Positions 51,229 through 59,678 of a stretch of 64,000 nt of DNA are shown here, in pieces. Below the pieces are notes generated by a model. The model was not told where the DNA came from. It was given only the letters and a program-made list of their open reading frames with translations, and ran no database searches. A program made the position numbers and the translations under genes. Positions within the stretch are counted from its first letter, which is position 1. Each line of letters starts with the position of its first letter. Source of the DNA: Brevibacterium daeguense (GTDB taxonomy: Bacteria; Actinomycetota; Actinomycetes; Actinomycetales; Brevibacteriaceae); the NCBI RefSeq assembly GCF_021729135.1, contig NZ_JAJTWW010000013.1, positions 1 to 64,000 on the forward strand, written 5' to 3'.

Positions 51229-51306
51229 GGTGCTCCCCTCATGGTGTGCGGTTGATTGCGCGCAGTCTTGTGGCTCGTCTGCGAGGCCGGTCGCGCAGAC
51301 GAGGTC

Positions 51307-52407
51307 TCACGACTCGCCGTCGTTGATGACGATGCCCGCCCGGGTGACCTCTTTCGCCTCGGCGGCGGCGACCGCCTCGGGGACCTGGTCGACGGTGAAG
51401 TCCCGGTCGACGAGGGACTCCCAGGGCAGGTGGGCGGTGTCGGCCATGAAGGTCAGGGCACGGCCCAGCACCTCGACCGGGTAGCGGATGGCGGCGCGGA
51501 TCTGAACGCCTGTGCGGGTGAACAGGCCGGGATCGAACTCGGTGTACTTGTTCGGGGAGATGTTGCCGATCTCCACCATGATCCCGCCGCTGCGCGTCGA
51601 GCGCACCGATTCCGAGAACGCCGACGGGACACCGGTGAGGTCGATGACGACGTCGGCGCCGCCGCCGGTCGCCTCGCGGAGCAGCTCCACCCGGCCGTCG
51701 CCGTCGTCGGCCTGTGTCAGGTCGATGGCGTGATGGGCGCCGAACTCCTGGGCCTTCGCCAGCCGGCCGGGCACCATCTCGGCGACGAACACCTCGGCCC
51801 CCATCGCCGAGGCGACCGCCGAGGCGCACACCCCGAGCCCGCCGGCCCCGAGGACGACGACCTTGTCCCCGTAGGACACCTCGCCCAGCCGGCACCCGAA
51901 GTAGACCTGGGACAGGGCGCAGTTGGCGGCCGCCGCGGCCTTGCTCGACACCGCCTCCGGCACCTTGTACACGCCCTGCTGCGCGCCGACCGCGTAATGC
52001 GTGCCGAACGTGCCGTAGAAGTGCTGGCCCTCCTCTGCGGGGGTGGACCAGCCGGTGTAGGCGTTGCGGCAGATGTTCGGGTGGCCATTGTTGCACTCCG
52101 GGCAGCGGTGGCAGGCCTGGAAGTAGGTCGCGACGATCCGGTCGCCCTCCGCCAGCGGCTGACCCGCCCAGTCGGTGCTCACGCTGGCAGAGAGCCGCGC
52201 GACCCGCCCGATCCCCTCGTGCCCCATCACCCGGCCCGGCCGCACGAGCGGGTGGTGGCCGTGCAGGATGTGGACGTCCGAGCCGCAGACGTTGGCCCGG
52301 ATCATCTCCATGATCAGGCCGCCCTCGACGGGTTCGGGCACGGGGTACTCGCGTACCTCCAAGGAGTCGACATCGGCGAGGACCGTGAGGGATCCGGTGG
52401 CGCTCAT
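51307..52407 (-). CDS. Zinc-dependent alcohol dehydrogenase (MDR family)
   Basis: This 366-residue MDR enzyme has the catalytic zinc ligands in NVCGSDVHILHG and VMGHEGIGRV, structural zinc cysteines in ACHRCPECNNGHPNIC (about 98-113) and the cofactor site VVVLGAGGLGVCASAVASAM. The ATG overlaps the zinc-ribbon gene's stop by four bases (ATGA), so it is translated with it. GAAAGG lies ten bases upstream. In this operon it would oxidise a hydroxy acid to the aldehyde that the downstream dehydrogenase uses. Confidence 0.88.
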   Translation of the reverse strand: MSATGSLTVLADVDSLEVREYPVPEPVEGGLIMEMIRANVCGSDVHILHGHHPLVRPGRVMGHEGIGRVARLSASVSTDWAGQPLAEGDRIVATYFQACHRCPECNNGHPNICRNAYTGWSTPAEEGQHFYGTFGTHYAVGAQQGVYKVPEAVSSKAAAAANCALSQVYFGCRLGEVSYGDKVVVLGAGGLGVCASAVASAMGAEVFVAEMVPGRLAKAQEFGAHHAIDLTQADDGDGRVELLREATGGGADVVIDLTGVPSAFSESVRSTRSGGIMVEIGNISPNKYTEFDPGLFTRTGVQIRAAIRYPVEVLGRALTFMADTAHLPWESLVDRDFTVDQVPEAVAAAEAKEVTRAGIVINDGES

Positions 52408-52910
52408 GTGGTGCGTCCTTTCGTGCTCGTCGTGCGCTGCTGGGAGGTGTTGGAGGCGTCCGAGGTGCGCGGCGCCTCGGCGGCTGTCGTCGCGGGCTCG
52501 CGCCCAGCCCGCCCGCCGGCCGCAGCCGAGCTGTTCAGCGCATCCTTGACGGAGGCGCCGATGTCGTCGCCGGCGCGCAGCGGGCGGTCACGGAAGATCC
52601 CCTCATGGGCGAGCACCGGCCGGCGGTCCCCGCCGAGCTCGGGGTATCTGTCCTCGAGCTTCTCGCGCTTCTCGATGGCCGAACGCCAGTGGCGCACGGC
52701 GTCCGGGTGTCCGCCCCCGATGCTCTTCCAGCTGCGCGGCATCTGCTCCCTGCTGGGACCCGCCGAGGCGGTGCCGCCGACTTGCACGCTGGTGAGTGCG
52801 CGAGAGGTGGCGGCACCGCAGGCAGGGCAGTCCGGATTCGGCGACGTCATCGAGGCGACGCCCGCCTCGAAGCGGTGGCCGGCGGCGCACTTGTAGTCGT
52901 AGAGGATCAT
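52404..52910 (-). CDS. FmdB-like zinc-ribbon protein
   Basis: This 168-residue protein begins with an FmdB-type zinc ribbon: [15 protein letters not shown] and [13 protein letters not shown] (C8, H12, and the CPAC pair). The rest has a conserved helix [20 protein letters not shown] and a Ser/Thr/Ala-rich tail. The start at 52910 overlaps the lactonase stop (ATGA) with GGAGGA upstream. FmdB proteins are encoded beside amide- and acid-metabolising enzymes and may act as regulators or metal/scaffold proteins. Its exact role here is unknown. Confidence 0.78.
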   Translation of the reverse strand: MILYDYKCAAGHRFEAGVASMTSPNPDCPACGAATSRALTSVQVGGTASAGPSREQMPRSWKSIGGGHPDAVRHWRSAIEKREKLEDRYPELGGDRRPVLAHEGIFRDRPLRAGDDIGASVKDALNSSAAAGGRAGREPATTAAEAPRTSDASNTSQQRTTSTKGRTT

Positions 52911-53725
52911 GAGTAGAAGTCCTCCGGCGCCCACTTGAGACCTTTGGCCTGCTCCTCGTCGTGGCCGAAGATCATCTCTGCTCCGGTCTCCTGCTGGATC
53001 CTGCGGAGCTTCTCCACGGATTCGAGCCATGCGAGGTTGTTCCAGACGATGGCGGCTCCGACGGCCGGCGGACCGTAGGAGTCCTCGAGGTAGACCGCGT
53101 CCGAGGTGAAGATCTTGGTGCCGTCATTGGGCAGGTCGAGGCGCAGCGACATCGTGCCCCACGTGTGCCCGGGCGTCTGGATCACGCTGACACCTGGCAC
53201 GATCTCGTCGTCCCCGGTGATCGCGGCGATGTCGAGTCCCTTGAAGTCGTCCGGGATGTGCGCGCCCTGGCTGTAGCCGGTGATGGTCGCAACCCCGTCG
53301 AGCTCGGCCTGGCTGGTCATGATGCGGGTCTTGCCGTTGTCGAACATCTTCGCATTCGCCGCGTGGTCGAAGTGCAGGTGCGAGAGCACGAGGATGTCGA
53401 TGTCGTCGGGGGTGAGCTCCATCTGCTTGAGGCTCGCGTCGAGGAATCCCGAATCGCCCTCCGGGTCATCCAGCACGGGGAAGAACTCGTCGAAGCCGGT
53501 GGGCGCCCAGTGCTGCTGCCAGTTCCGCGGGACTCCGGTGTCCCACAGGATCTTCCCGTCGGGGTGGTCGATGAGGACGGCGTGGGTGGGAACCTTGCCC
53601 CAGGCACGAGGGGCGTCCTTGTCCGCGCGGGTCTTGATCACTCGTCCGGGCTTGAGGAGCAGCCAGGTGAGGTCCGCTTCCATGGTGCCTGATTCGAGCA
53701 GGTGAACTTTCATCTCCGGGGCCAT
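52907..53725 (-). CDS. Metallo-beta-lactamase-fold lactonase (AHL-lactonase family)
   Basis: This 272-residue protein has the metallo-beta-lactamase fold of AiiA/AttM-type lactonases: SHLHFDHAA (HxHxDH, about 111-119), [18 protein letters not shown] and [10 protein letters not shown] (fifth and sixth ligands). These enzymes open lactone rings. AAGGAG lies six bases before ATG 53725. It heads a leftward operon with zinc-ribbon, alcohol dehydrogenase, aldehyde dehydrogenase and GntR genes, which argues for a catabolic role, like BlcC, over pure quorum quenching. Confidence 0.87.
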   Translation of the reverse strand: MAPEMKVHLLESGTMEADLTWLLLKPGRVIKTRADKDAPRAWGKVPTHAVLIDHPDGKILWDTGVPRNWQQHWAPTGFDEFFPVLDDPEGDSGFLDASLKQMELTPDDIDILVLSHLHFDHAANAKMFDNGKTRIMTSQAELDGVATITGYSQGAHIPDDFKGLDIAAITGDDEIVPGVSVIQTPGHTWGTMSLRLDLPNDGTKIFTSDAVYLEDSYGPPAVGAAIVWNNLAWLESVEKLRRIQQETGAEMIFGHDEEQAKGLKWAPEDFYS

Positions 53726-54095
53726 GAGATCTCCTTCGATTCTTTCGCCTCCGAGTGGATCACCCCGACGCACAATCATGCCGTGGTGATCTTTCAAATA
53801 TATTTCACTTCTGCGGAAGGTCAACCCCTGCCGGTGCGCGCGGGGTCCGCCGTGTTGCTGCGAGCAGAACCGCCTGTCGATCCGGACAGAGAGTGCAGAT
53901 TTCCCTTGTCATGCGAATTCTCATCTGCCTACGATTCAGGGAACGTGCCCAGCGCGGTGCTCGTCGGTCGGCGAGCCGCAAATATTTTCTGTTGCCCAGC
54001 CACTTCCTATCCGCTTTCCCACCTGCTTTCCCAACCGCTCCGGTCACGCGCACCATCCGTCTTCCCTCCCACCGTCGATCGGCAAAGGAGCCACC
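53726..54095. other. Divergent regulatory region between lactonase and alcohol dehydrogenase
   Basis: This 370-base gap contains AT-rich stretches rare in the window: the palindrome AAATATATTT (53796-53805) and CAAATATTTTCTG near 53989. They probably hold the lactonase promoter and operators, for example for the GntR protein. An in-frame extension of the lactonase to 53824 crosses the region, but its sequence and AT content argue against coding. No other gene is seen. Confidence 0.6.
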
Positions 54096-55205
54096 ATGAA
54101 GATCACCGGCGCAGTCCTGGACGAGATCGGAGCCTCCCGTCCCTACGCACAGACGGAGCCGCTGAAGATCCGCGAGCTCGAACTCGACGATCCGGGTCCG
54201 GACGAGGTGCTGATCCGCGTCCGGGCGGCGGGCCTGTGCCACTCCGACCTGTCCGTGGTGGATGGGAACCGTCCACGGCCCACCCCCATGCTCCTCGGAC
54301 ATGAGGCGTCCGGCCTGGTCGAGAAGGTCGGAGAGAACGTCACCGATCTGGAGCCCGGCCAGCAGGTCAGCACGGTCTTCCTGCCCAGGTGCGGGGAATG
54401 CGCCCACTGCAGGACCGACGGGAAGCTGCCATGCATCCCCGGCACCAAGGTCAACAACGAGGGAGTGCTGGTCGGCGAGCACATCCGGCTCCACGACGGC
54501 GAGAACGACGTATTCCACCACGTCGGTGTCTCCGGGTTCGCCACGCACGCGGTGCTGCACCGGTCGTCGGTGGTCCCGGTGGGCAGCGACGTCCCGCCGG
54601 AGATCGCGGCGGTGCTCGGCTGCGCGGTGCTCACCGGCGGGGGAGCGGTGATCAACGCGGGTGACCCGCAGGACGGCGACGACGTCATGATCGTCGGTCT
54701 GGGCGGAGTCGGCATGGCCGCCCTGCTCACCGCGGTGTCGCTGGGCAAGGGCAAGGTGATCGGCGTCGACGCGAACCCCGACAAGCTGACCCGCGCCCGC
54801 GAGCTCGGAGCGCACGAGGTCTACAGCCCGGCCGAGGCGGAGGAGCAGGGCATCAAGGCTCCCGTGGTGATCGAGGCTGCCGGGCACCCCAAGGCCTTCG
54901 AGACAGCAGTGGCAGTCACCGGAGTGGGAGGCACGACGGTGACGGTCGGACTGCCGTCGCCGGATGCCCGGTCGACGATCCCGCCGCTGACCCTGACCGC
55001 AGAGGCGCGCACGATCCGCGGCTCCTATCTGGGCTCGGCAGTGCCCTCCCGCGACATCCCGGTGTACGAGAAGCTGTGGCGCGACGGGAAGCTGCCGGTG
55101 CAGGAGCTGATCTCCGGGCGGATCAAGCTGTCCGAGATCAATGAGTCGCTCGACCTGCTCGCCGACGGCAAGGCGGTCCGCCAGGTGATCCTGTTCGACG
55201 ACTGA
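54096..55205 (+). CDS. Zinc-dependent alcohol dehydrogenase (class III-like MDR)
   Basis: This 369-residue enzyme has the catalytic zinc ligands in AAGLCHSDLSV and LLGHEASGLVEKV, structural cysteines in RCGECAHCRTDGKLPC (about 97-112) and the NAD site MIVGLGGVGMAALLTAVSLG. It resembles Rxyl_3153/AdhC-type formaldehyde- or aryl-alcohol dehydrogenases. AAAGGAG precedes ATG 54096. It is divergent from the lactonase operon and may be coregulated with it. The stop context is repeated once downstream (55214). Confidence 0.88.
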   Translation: MKITGAVLDEIGASRPYAQTEPLKIRELELDDPGPDEVLIRVRAAGLCHSDLSVVDGNRPRPTPMLLGHEASGLVEKVGENVTDLEPGQQVSTVFLPRCGECAHCRTDGKLPCIPGTKVNNEGVLVGEHIRLHDGENDVFHHVGVSGFATHAVLHRSSVVPVGSDVPPEIAAVLGCAVLTGGGAVINAGDPQDGDDVMIVGLGGVGMAALLTAVSLGKGKVIGVDANPDKLTRARELGAHEVYSPAEAEEQGIKAPVVIEAAGHPKAFETAVAVTGVGGTTVTVGLPSPDARSTIPPLTLTAEARTIRGSYLGSAVPSRDIPVYEKLWRDGKLPVQELISGRIKLSEINESLDLLADGKAVRQVILFDD

Positions 55206-55230
55206 TCAGAAGAGACGACTGATCAGCGGA
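55197..55230. repeat. Tandem echo of the alcohol dehydrogenase stop
   Basis: GACGACTGATCAGAAGA (with the TGA) at 55197-55213 recurs as GACGACTGATCAGCGGA at 55214-55230, 17 bases on, so out of frame. Confidence 0.9.
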
Positions 55231-55279
55231 CTCAAGACCGGTCCCCGCGCAAGAATGTCGACCGGCCCCACACCGCACC

Positions 55280-55317
55280 CGAGGCGCCCGCTCAGCTGAC
55301 TGTTCACGGGCGCCTCG
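55280..55317 (+). terminator. Hairpin terminator
   Basis: Perfect 11-base arms (CGAGGCGCCCG at 55280-55290, complement at 55307-55317) close a 16-base loop 75 bases after the alcohol dehydrogenase stop. Confidence 0.75.
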
Positions 55318-55423
55318 TGCGGCTGGTCCAGGCCCCGGGACGGGCGGGTGTTCTAGGCTGAGGCGAGAGTCACTGGTCGGGCCGGCTGCCGCCGGGCCGC
55401 ACCTCCGCGCGAGCAAAGGAACG

Positions 55424-57625
55424 ATGATGTCCCAGTCCGCCCCCGGCCCCTCCGGCTCCTCCGCCGGCCCCGGCTCCTCCGCCGGAACCTCTACCACCGA
55501 CACCGCACCTGTTCGGATGTCCGACACCGTCGCCCTCCACTTCGACGGGACCACCGCGGTCATCACCCTCGACAATCCACCGGTCAACGGGCTCGGCGAC
55601 ACGATCCGGCAGGGACTCAGCGCCGCCCTGGACGCGATCGTCGACCGCCCGGAGACCACGGCCGTCGTCCTGACCGGAGCCGGTCGCGCGTTCTCCGGAG
55701 GCGCCGATGTGCGCCAGCTCGGCACCCCCGCCTTCACCGCGGGCCCGCCGATGAGCGAGCTGCTCGCCCGGATGCTCGAACTGAAGATCCCGGTCATCGC
55801 CGCCATCCACGGCTTCGCCCTGGGCGGCGGACTCGAGCTCAGCATGGGCTGCCACTACCGCATCGCCGAACGCACCGCCAAGCTCGGCCTGCCCGAGGTC
55901 AACCTCGGCCTCATCCCCGGCGGCGGCGGAACCCAGCGCCTGCCCCGACTCATCGGCGCGGGTCCCGCGCTCGACCTCATCATCAGCGCCGAGCACATCG
56001 ACGCCGAACGCGCGCTCGAGCTCGGAATCGTCGACGCGCTGTTCGAGGGCGACCCGGTGCAGGCCGCCATCCATTTCGTCGACGGCTGCGCCGACGACGG
56101 CACTGCGCACCGTGTCATCGACGGCATCGAGCGCGCCGAACCCGCCGGCGCAGACTTCGATGCCGCTCGCGCCGCAGCCCGGCGCAACCGTCGCAACTCG
56201 CGCGCCCAGCTGGCCGCGATCACCGCCGTCGAGGCGTCCGTCACCTCGGACATCAGCACCGGGCTCGGCGTCGAGCGGGCCGAGTTCGAGCAGCTCGTCG
56301 GCAGTCCGGAGGCCACGGCGCTGAGCTACCTCTTCTTCGCCGAGCGCACCGCCGCCCGCATCGATTCGATTCCCAAGGACACCCCGCTGCGCGACATCCG
56401 CTCGGCCGCAGTGATCGGCTCCGGGACGATGGGTGTGGGCATCGCGATGTCCTTCGCGGACGCCGGAATCCCGGTCGGCCTGGTCGACCGGAGCCAGGAG
56501 GCGCTGGAGCGCGCCCGGTCCACCGTCGCCCGCACTTATGAGCGCTCCGTGGTCAAGGGCCGGATCACCGCGGCCGAGGCGGATCAGCGCCGTGGCCTCA
56601 TCACCCCGGCCACCTCCTATGACGCCGCAGCGCAGGTCGACATCATCGTCGAGGCGGTGTTCGAGGACCTCGAGGTGAAGAAGGAGGTCTTCGCGGAACT
56701 GGACCGGATCCGCCGGCCCGGGTCCATCCTCGCGACCAACACCTCGCGGCTGGACGTCAACGAGATCGCGGCGGCCACCTCGGCGCCGGCCGACGTCATC
56801 GGACTCCACTTCTTCAGCCCGGCCCACGTCATGCGACTCCTCGAGGTGGTGCAGGGCGCGCAGACCGCCGACGATGTGCTCGCCACCTCGATGGCGCTCG
56901 CTCAGCGGATCGGCAAACTGCCCGTGCTCGCCCAGGTGTGCGACGGGTTCATCGGCAACCGGATGCTCTCGCCGTACCGGCGCGAGGCCGAGCAGCTGCT
57001 GGAGCAGGGCGCGAGCCCGCGTCAGGTCGACGCCGCGCTGCAGGACTTCGGGATGGCGATGGGCCCGTTCGCGATGTCCGACCTCGCGGGGATCGACGTC
57101 GGCGAGGCGGGACGCCGCCGCTTCCGGGAGACCGCCGACCCTGTGCTGCTCGCCTCCCAGTCCGACATCTCCACCAGGCTGTTCGAGGCCGGCCGCTATG
57201 GCCAGAAGACCGGCGCCGGCTTCTACCGCTACGAGGACGGCGATCGCACTCCGCACGAGGACCCGGTCGTCGAGGAGATCATCGCGGCCTGTGCTGCCGA
57301 GCGCGGCGTGACCAGGCGCGAGGTCGCCGATGAGGAGATCGTCGAACGCTGCATGCTCGCGCTCGTCAACGAGGGCGCCACGCTGCTCGATGAGGGCATC
57401 GCCCAGCGCGCCTCGGACATCGACGTGGTGTGGGCCAATGGCTACGGCTTCCCCGCCTACCGCGGCGGGCCCATGCACTACGCGACGACCCTCGGCCTGG
57501 CGACCGTCGTCGAGCGGATGCGTGAGCTCCAGCAGACCGTGGGCGAGTACTGGAAGCCGGCGGAGCTGCTCGAACGGCTGGTCGCGGCCGGGCGCACCGA
57601 CTTCAGTGAGGTGGGCGGACGATGA
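55424..57625 (+). CDS. Bifunctional enoyl-CoA hydratase/3-hydroxyacyl-CoA dehydrogenase
   Basis: This 733-residue FadB/FadJ-like protein has an N-terminal crotonase domain (about 30-280) and a C-terminal hydroxyacyl-CoA dehydrogenase (about 325-720). The hydratase glutamates are present (GGGLELSM and LPEVNLG). The NAD site is VIGSGTMGVGIAMSFADAG and the catalytic His is in LHFFSPAHVMRLLEVV. It hydrates enoyl-CoA and oxidises the product to 3-ketoacyl-CoA. The first 30 residues are Ser/Gly/Ala-rich. AAAGGA precedes the ATG. Its stop overlaps the next gene's start (ATGA). No thiolase lies nearby. Confidence 0.92.
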   Translation: MMSQSAPGPSGSSAGPGSSAGTSTTDTAPVRMSDTVALHFDGTTAVITLDNPPVNGLGDTIRQGLSAALDAIVDRPETTAVVLTGAGRAFSGGADVRQLGTPAFTAGPPMSELLARMLELKIPVIAAIHGFALGGGLELSMGCHYRIAERTAKLGLPEVNLGLIPGGGGTQRLPRLIGAGPALDLIISAEHIDAERALELGIVDALFEGDPVQAAIHFVDGCADDGTAHRVIDGIERAEPAGADFDAARAAARRNRRNSRAQLAAITAVEASVTSDISTGLGVERAEFEQLVGSPEATALSYLFFAERTAARIDSIPKDTPLRDIRSAAVIGSGTMGVGIAMSFADAGIPVGLVDRSQEALERARSTVARTYERSVVKGRITAAEADQRRGLITPATSYDAAAQVDIIVEAVFEDLEVKKEVFAELDRIRRPGSILATNTSRLDVNEIAAATSAPADVIGLHFFSPAHVMRLLEVVQGAQTADDVLATSMALAQRIGKLPVLAQVCDGFIGNRMLSPYRREAEQLLEQGASPRQVDAALQDFGMAMGPFAMSDLAGIDVGEAGRRRFRETADPVLLASQSDISTRLFEAGRYGQKTGAGFYRYEDGDRTPHEDPVVEEIIAACAAERGVTRREVADEEIVERCMLALVNEGATLLDEGIAQRASDIDVVWANGYGFPAYRGGPMHYATTLGLATVVERMRELQQTVGEYWKPAELLERLVAAGRTDFSEVGGR

Positions 57626-58869
57626 GCGCGGACCGCAGCGCTGCCCCGTCGCAGGACACCTCGTCGTCATTCCTGGGCCCGGTCGACCTGACGGGGCTGG
57701 ACGGACTGTTCTCCGCGGAGGAGAAGCAGCGCGCTCTCGACGTGCGCGCCTTCGTCGACGAGCACATCCGGCCGCACATCGCGGACTGGTACGAGCGCGC
57801 CATCTTCCCGCAGGAGATCATCGCCGGGTTCGGCAGGCTCGGCGTGCTGGGCATGCACCTGGACGGCTACGGCTGCCCCGGCCGCTCGGCGGTGGAGTAC
57901 GGGCTGGCCAATCAGGAGCTGGAGGCAGGCGACTCCGGCCTGCGGACCATCGTCTCCGTGCAGGGTTCGCTGGCGATGTCGGCGATCCACAAGCACGGCT
58001 CCGAGGACCAGAAGAACGAATGGCTGCAGAAGATGGCTTCCGGCGAGGCGGTCGGCTGCTTCGGGCTGACCGAGCCCGCCGCCGGCTCGGACCCGGCGGC
58101 CATGACCACCACCGCCCGGCAGGAGCCGGGCGGGGACTGGGTGCTGGGCGGTGCCAAGCGGTGGATCGGGCTGGCCACCTTGGCCGATGTCGCGGTGATC
58201 TGGGCGCAGACCGGCGAGCACGGCGATGGCCGCGGGGTGCGCGGCTTCGTCGTGCCGACCGACACTCCCGGGTTCTCCGCGGAGGCGATCAGCCAGAAGC
58301 TGTCGATGCGAGCGTCCGTGCAGTGCGAGATTCGCCTGGAGGATGTGCGCCTGCCGGCCGACGCGATCCTGCCGGCGGATTCCGCTGTCGGTCTCAAAGG
58401 CCCGTTCCAGTGCCTCAACGAGGCGCGGTTCGGGATCATCTGGGGCGTGATGGGCGCGGCGCGGGACGCGTTCAACGCCGTGCTCGACTACACCGCGGAC
58501 CGCGAGCAGTTCGGCGCACCGCTGGCGTCCTACCAGCTGACGCAGGCCAAGCTCGCCGACATGGCAGTCGCGATCAACAGGGGATACCTGCTGGCCCACC
58601 AGATCGGCCGGGTCAAGGATGCCGACGCCGAGGCGGTGACCCCGGCGATGATCTCCGCCGGCAAGCTCGACAACTGCCGGGTCGCGATCGAGATCGCTCG
58701 CGAGGCCCGGGAGATGCTCGGCGGCAACGGGATCACACTTGAGCACTCGCCGCTGCGCCACGCCAACAACCTCGAGTCGGTGCGCACCTACGAGGGCACC
58801 GACGAGGTCCACCAGCTCACGATCGGCCGCACCCTCACCGGGATCGGCGCCTTCACCAGCCGGGGCTGA
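57622..58869 (+). CDS. gcdH: Glutaryl-CoA-dehydrogenase-like acyl-CoA dehydrogenase
   Basis: This 415-residue enzyme has the glutaryl-CoA dehydrogenase pattern: GDSGLRTIVSVQGSLAM (about 111-127), CFGLTEPAAGSDPAAM, ISQKLSMRASVQCEI, and the C-terminal NLESVRTYEGTDEVHQLTIG with the base E391. Glutaryl-CoA dehydrogenase forms crotonyl-CoA in lysine and aromatic breakdown. The ATG overlaps the preceding stop by four bases, so it is coupled to the hydratase/dehydrogenase, which would use crotonyl-CoA. Other short acyl-CoA substrates are possible. The stop context recurs at 58876 in frame. Confidence 0.8.
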   Translation: MSADRSAAPSQDTSSSFLGPVDLTGLDGLFSAEEKQRALDVRAFVDEHIRPHIADWYERAIFPQEIIAGFGRLGVLGMHLDGYGCPGRSAVEYGLANQELEAGDSGLRTIVSVQGSLAMSAIHKHGSEDQKNEWLQKMASGEAVGCFGLTEPAAGSDPAAMTTTARQEPGGDWVLGGAKRWIGLATLADVAVIWAQTGEHGDGRGVRGFVVPTDTPGFSAEAISQKLSMRASVQCEIRLEDVRLPADAILPADSAVGLKGPFQCLNEARFGIIWGVMGAARDAFNAVLDYTADREQFGAPLASYQLTQAKLADMAVAINRGYLLAHQIGRVKDADAEAVTPAMISAGKLDNCRVAIEIAREAREMLGGNGITLEHSPLRHANNLESVRTYEGTDEVHQLTIGRTLTGIGAFTSRG

Positions 58870-58941
58870 ACGGGCCGAGGCTGAACCGGCCGGGGTGGAT
58901 CCTGTCAGGACTCCAGGGGGAGAACGTCGGGGCTGAACCAG
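58861..58941. repeat. Echoes of the dehydrogenase stop codon (15 bp unit)
   Basis: CGGGGCTGAACGGGC (58861-58875, with the TGA) is followed by CGAGGCTGAACCGGC (58876-58890), so a second TGA lies in frame. A further copy, CGGGGCTGAACCAGC, lies at 58927-58941. Confidence 0.85.
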
Positions 58942-58963
58942 CCGCCACCCAACCCGCGCGTCC

Positions 58964-59614
58964 TCAGGGGCTGGTGCTGTCGCGCCCGGCCAGCCGCTCG
59001 GGGTCGTAGCGCGGCCGCGGCACGGTGAAGGTGTCGGTGGTGCGGACGTAGTTCCCGGACCCGTGGAGGCGCCCCACCAGGCGCATCGCCGGCGTGTCCA
59101 GGTACAGGCGCTCGGGATCGGTGACGAACTCGTCGGCGACGTGGGTGACCAGCACCTCGCCGATGACGACCGACTGTCGGGTGCCGATGTCGAGCGCCTC
59201 CACGAGCCGGCATTCGAAGCTCACCGGCGACGTCGCGATGAGCGGCGGGGCCACCTCGAGCGCGGGGGCGGTGGCGATGCCCGCGTACTCGATCTCGCTG
59301 ACGTCGCGGGGCACGTCGGCGCAGGAGAGGTTCATCTGCTCGATGTCGTCCTCGCGCACCAGGTTGACGACGAACTCGCCGCCGGCCTTGATGTTGGTCG
59401 CGGTGTCCTTGTCGGCGCCCTCGCCGTCGTGGAGCAGGCCGAGCACGAGCAGCGCCGGCGAATCGCCGAACGCATTGAAGAAGCTGTACGGGGCCGCGTT
59501 GACGACTCCGTTGGCCCCGATCGTCGTCACCCAGGCGATCGGCCGCGGCGTGACACTCGAGATCAGCAGCTTGTAGCGCTCGCGCGGAGTCAGGTCCTTC
59601 ATCTGAAAGTGCAC
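58964..59614 (-). CDS. Flavin reductase-like FMN-binding protein
   Basis: This 216-residue protein has the split-barrel flavin reductase fold: YKLLISSVTPRPIAWVTTIG (about 14-33), NAAPYSFFNAFGDSPALLVL and FECRLVEALDIG. Members bind FMN or reduce flavin for partner oxygenases, and some act alone. It is a single leftward gene between the glutaryl-CoA dehydrogenase-like gene and the divergent NYN gene. The start at 59614 has GGAAGGAAG upstream, read on the minus strand. The partner is not visible. Confidence 0.85.
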   Translation of the reverse strand: MHFQMKDLTPRERYKLLISSVTPRPIAWVTTIGANGVVNAAPYSFFNAFGDSPALLVLGLLHDGEGADKDTATNIKAGGEFVVNLVREDDIEQMNLSCADVPRDVSEIEYAGIATAPALEVAPPLIATSPVSFECRLVEALDIGTRQSVVIGEVLVTHVADEFVTDPERLYLDTPAMRLVGRLHGSGNYVRTTDTFTVPRPRYDPERLAGRDSTSP

Positions 59615-59678
59615 TGCGGGCTTCCTTCCTGCGGGGATGCGCAGTCAGTATGACACCCCGCCCACTACGATTGGTGCC

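Noticed and set aside
49050..53725. Pure quorum-quenching locus
   Set aside because: The lactonase is chained by overlaps to dehydrogenases, which points to catabolism; no AHL synthase or LuxR gene is visible in the window.
55370..57670. Open frame of 766 codons antisense to the hydratase/dehydrogenase
   Set aside because: The sense strand has clear catalytic motifs; the antisense product is repetitive in composition with no domain and no ribosome site.
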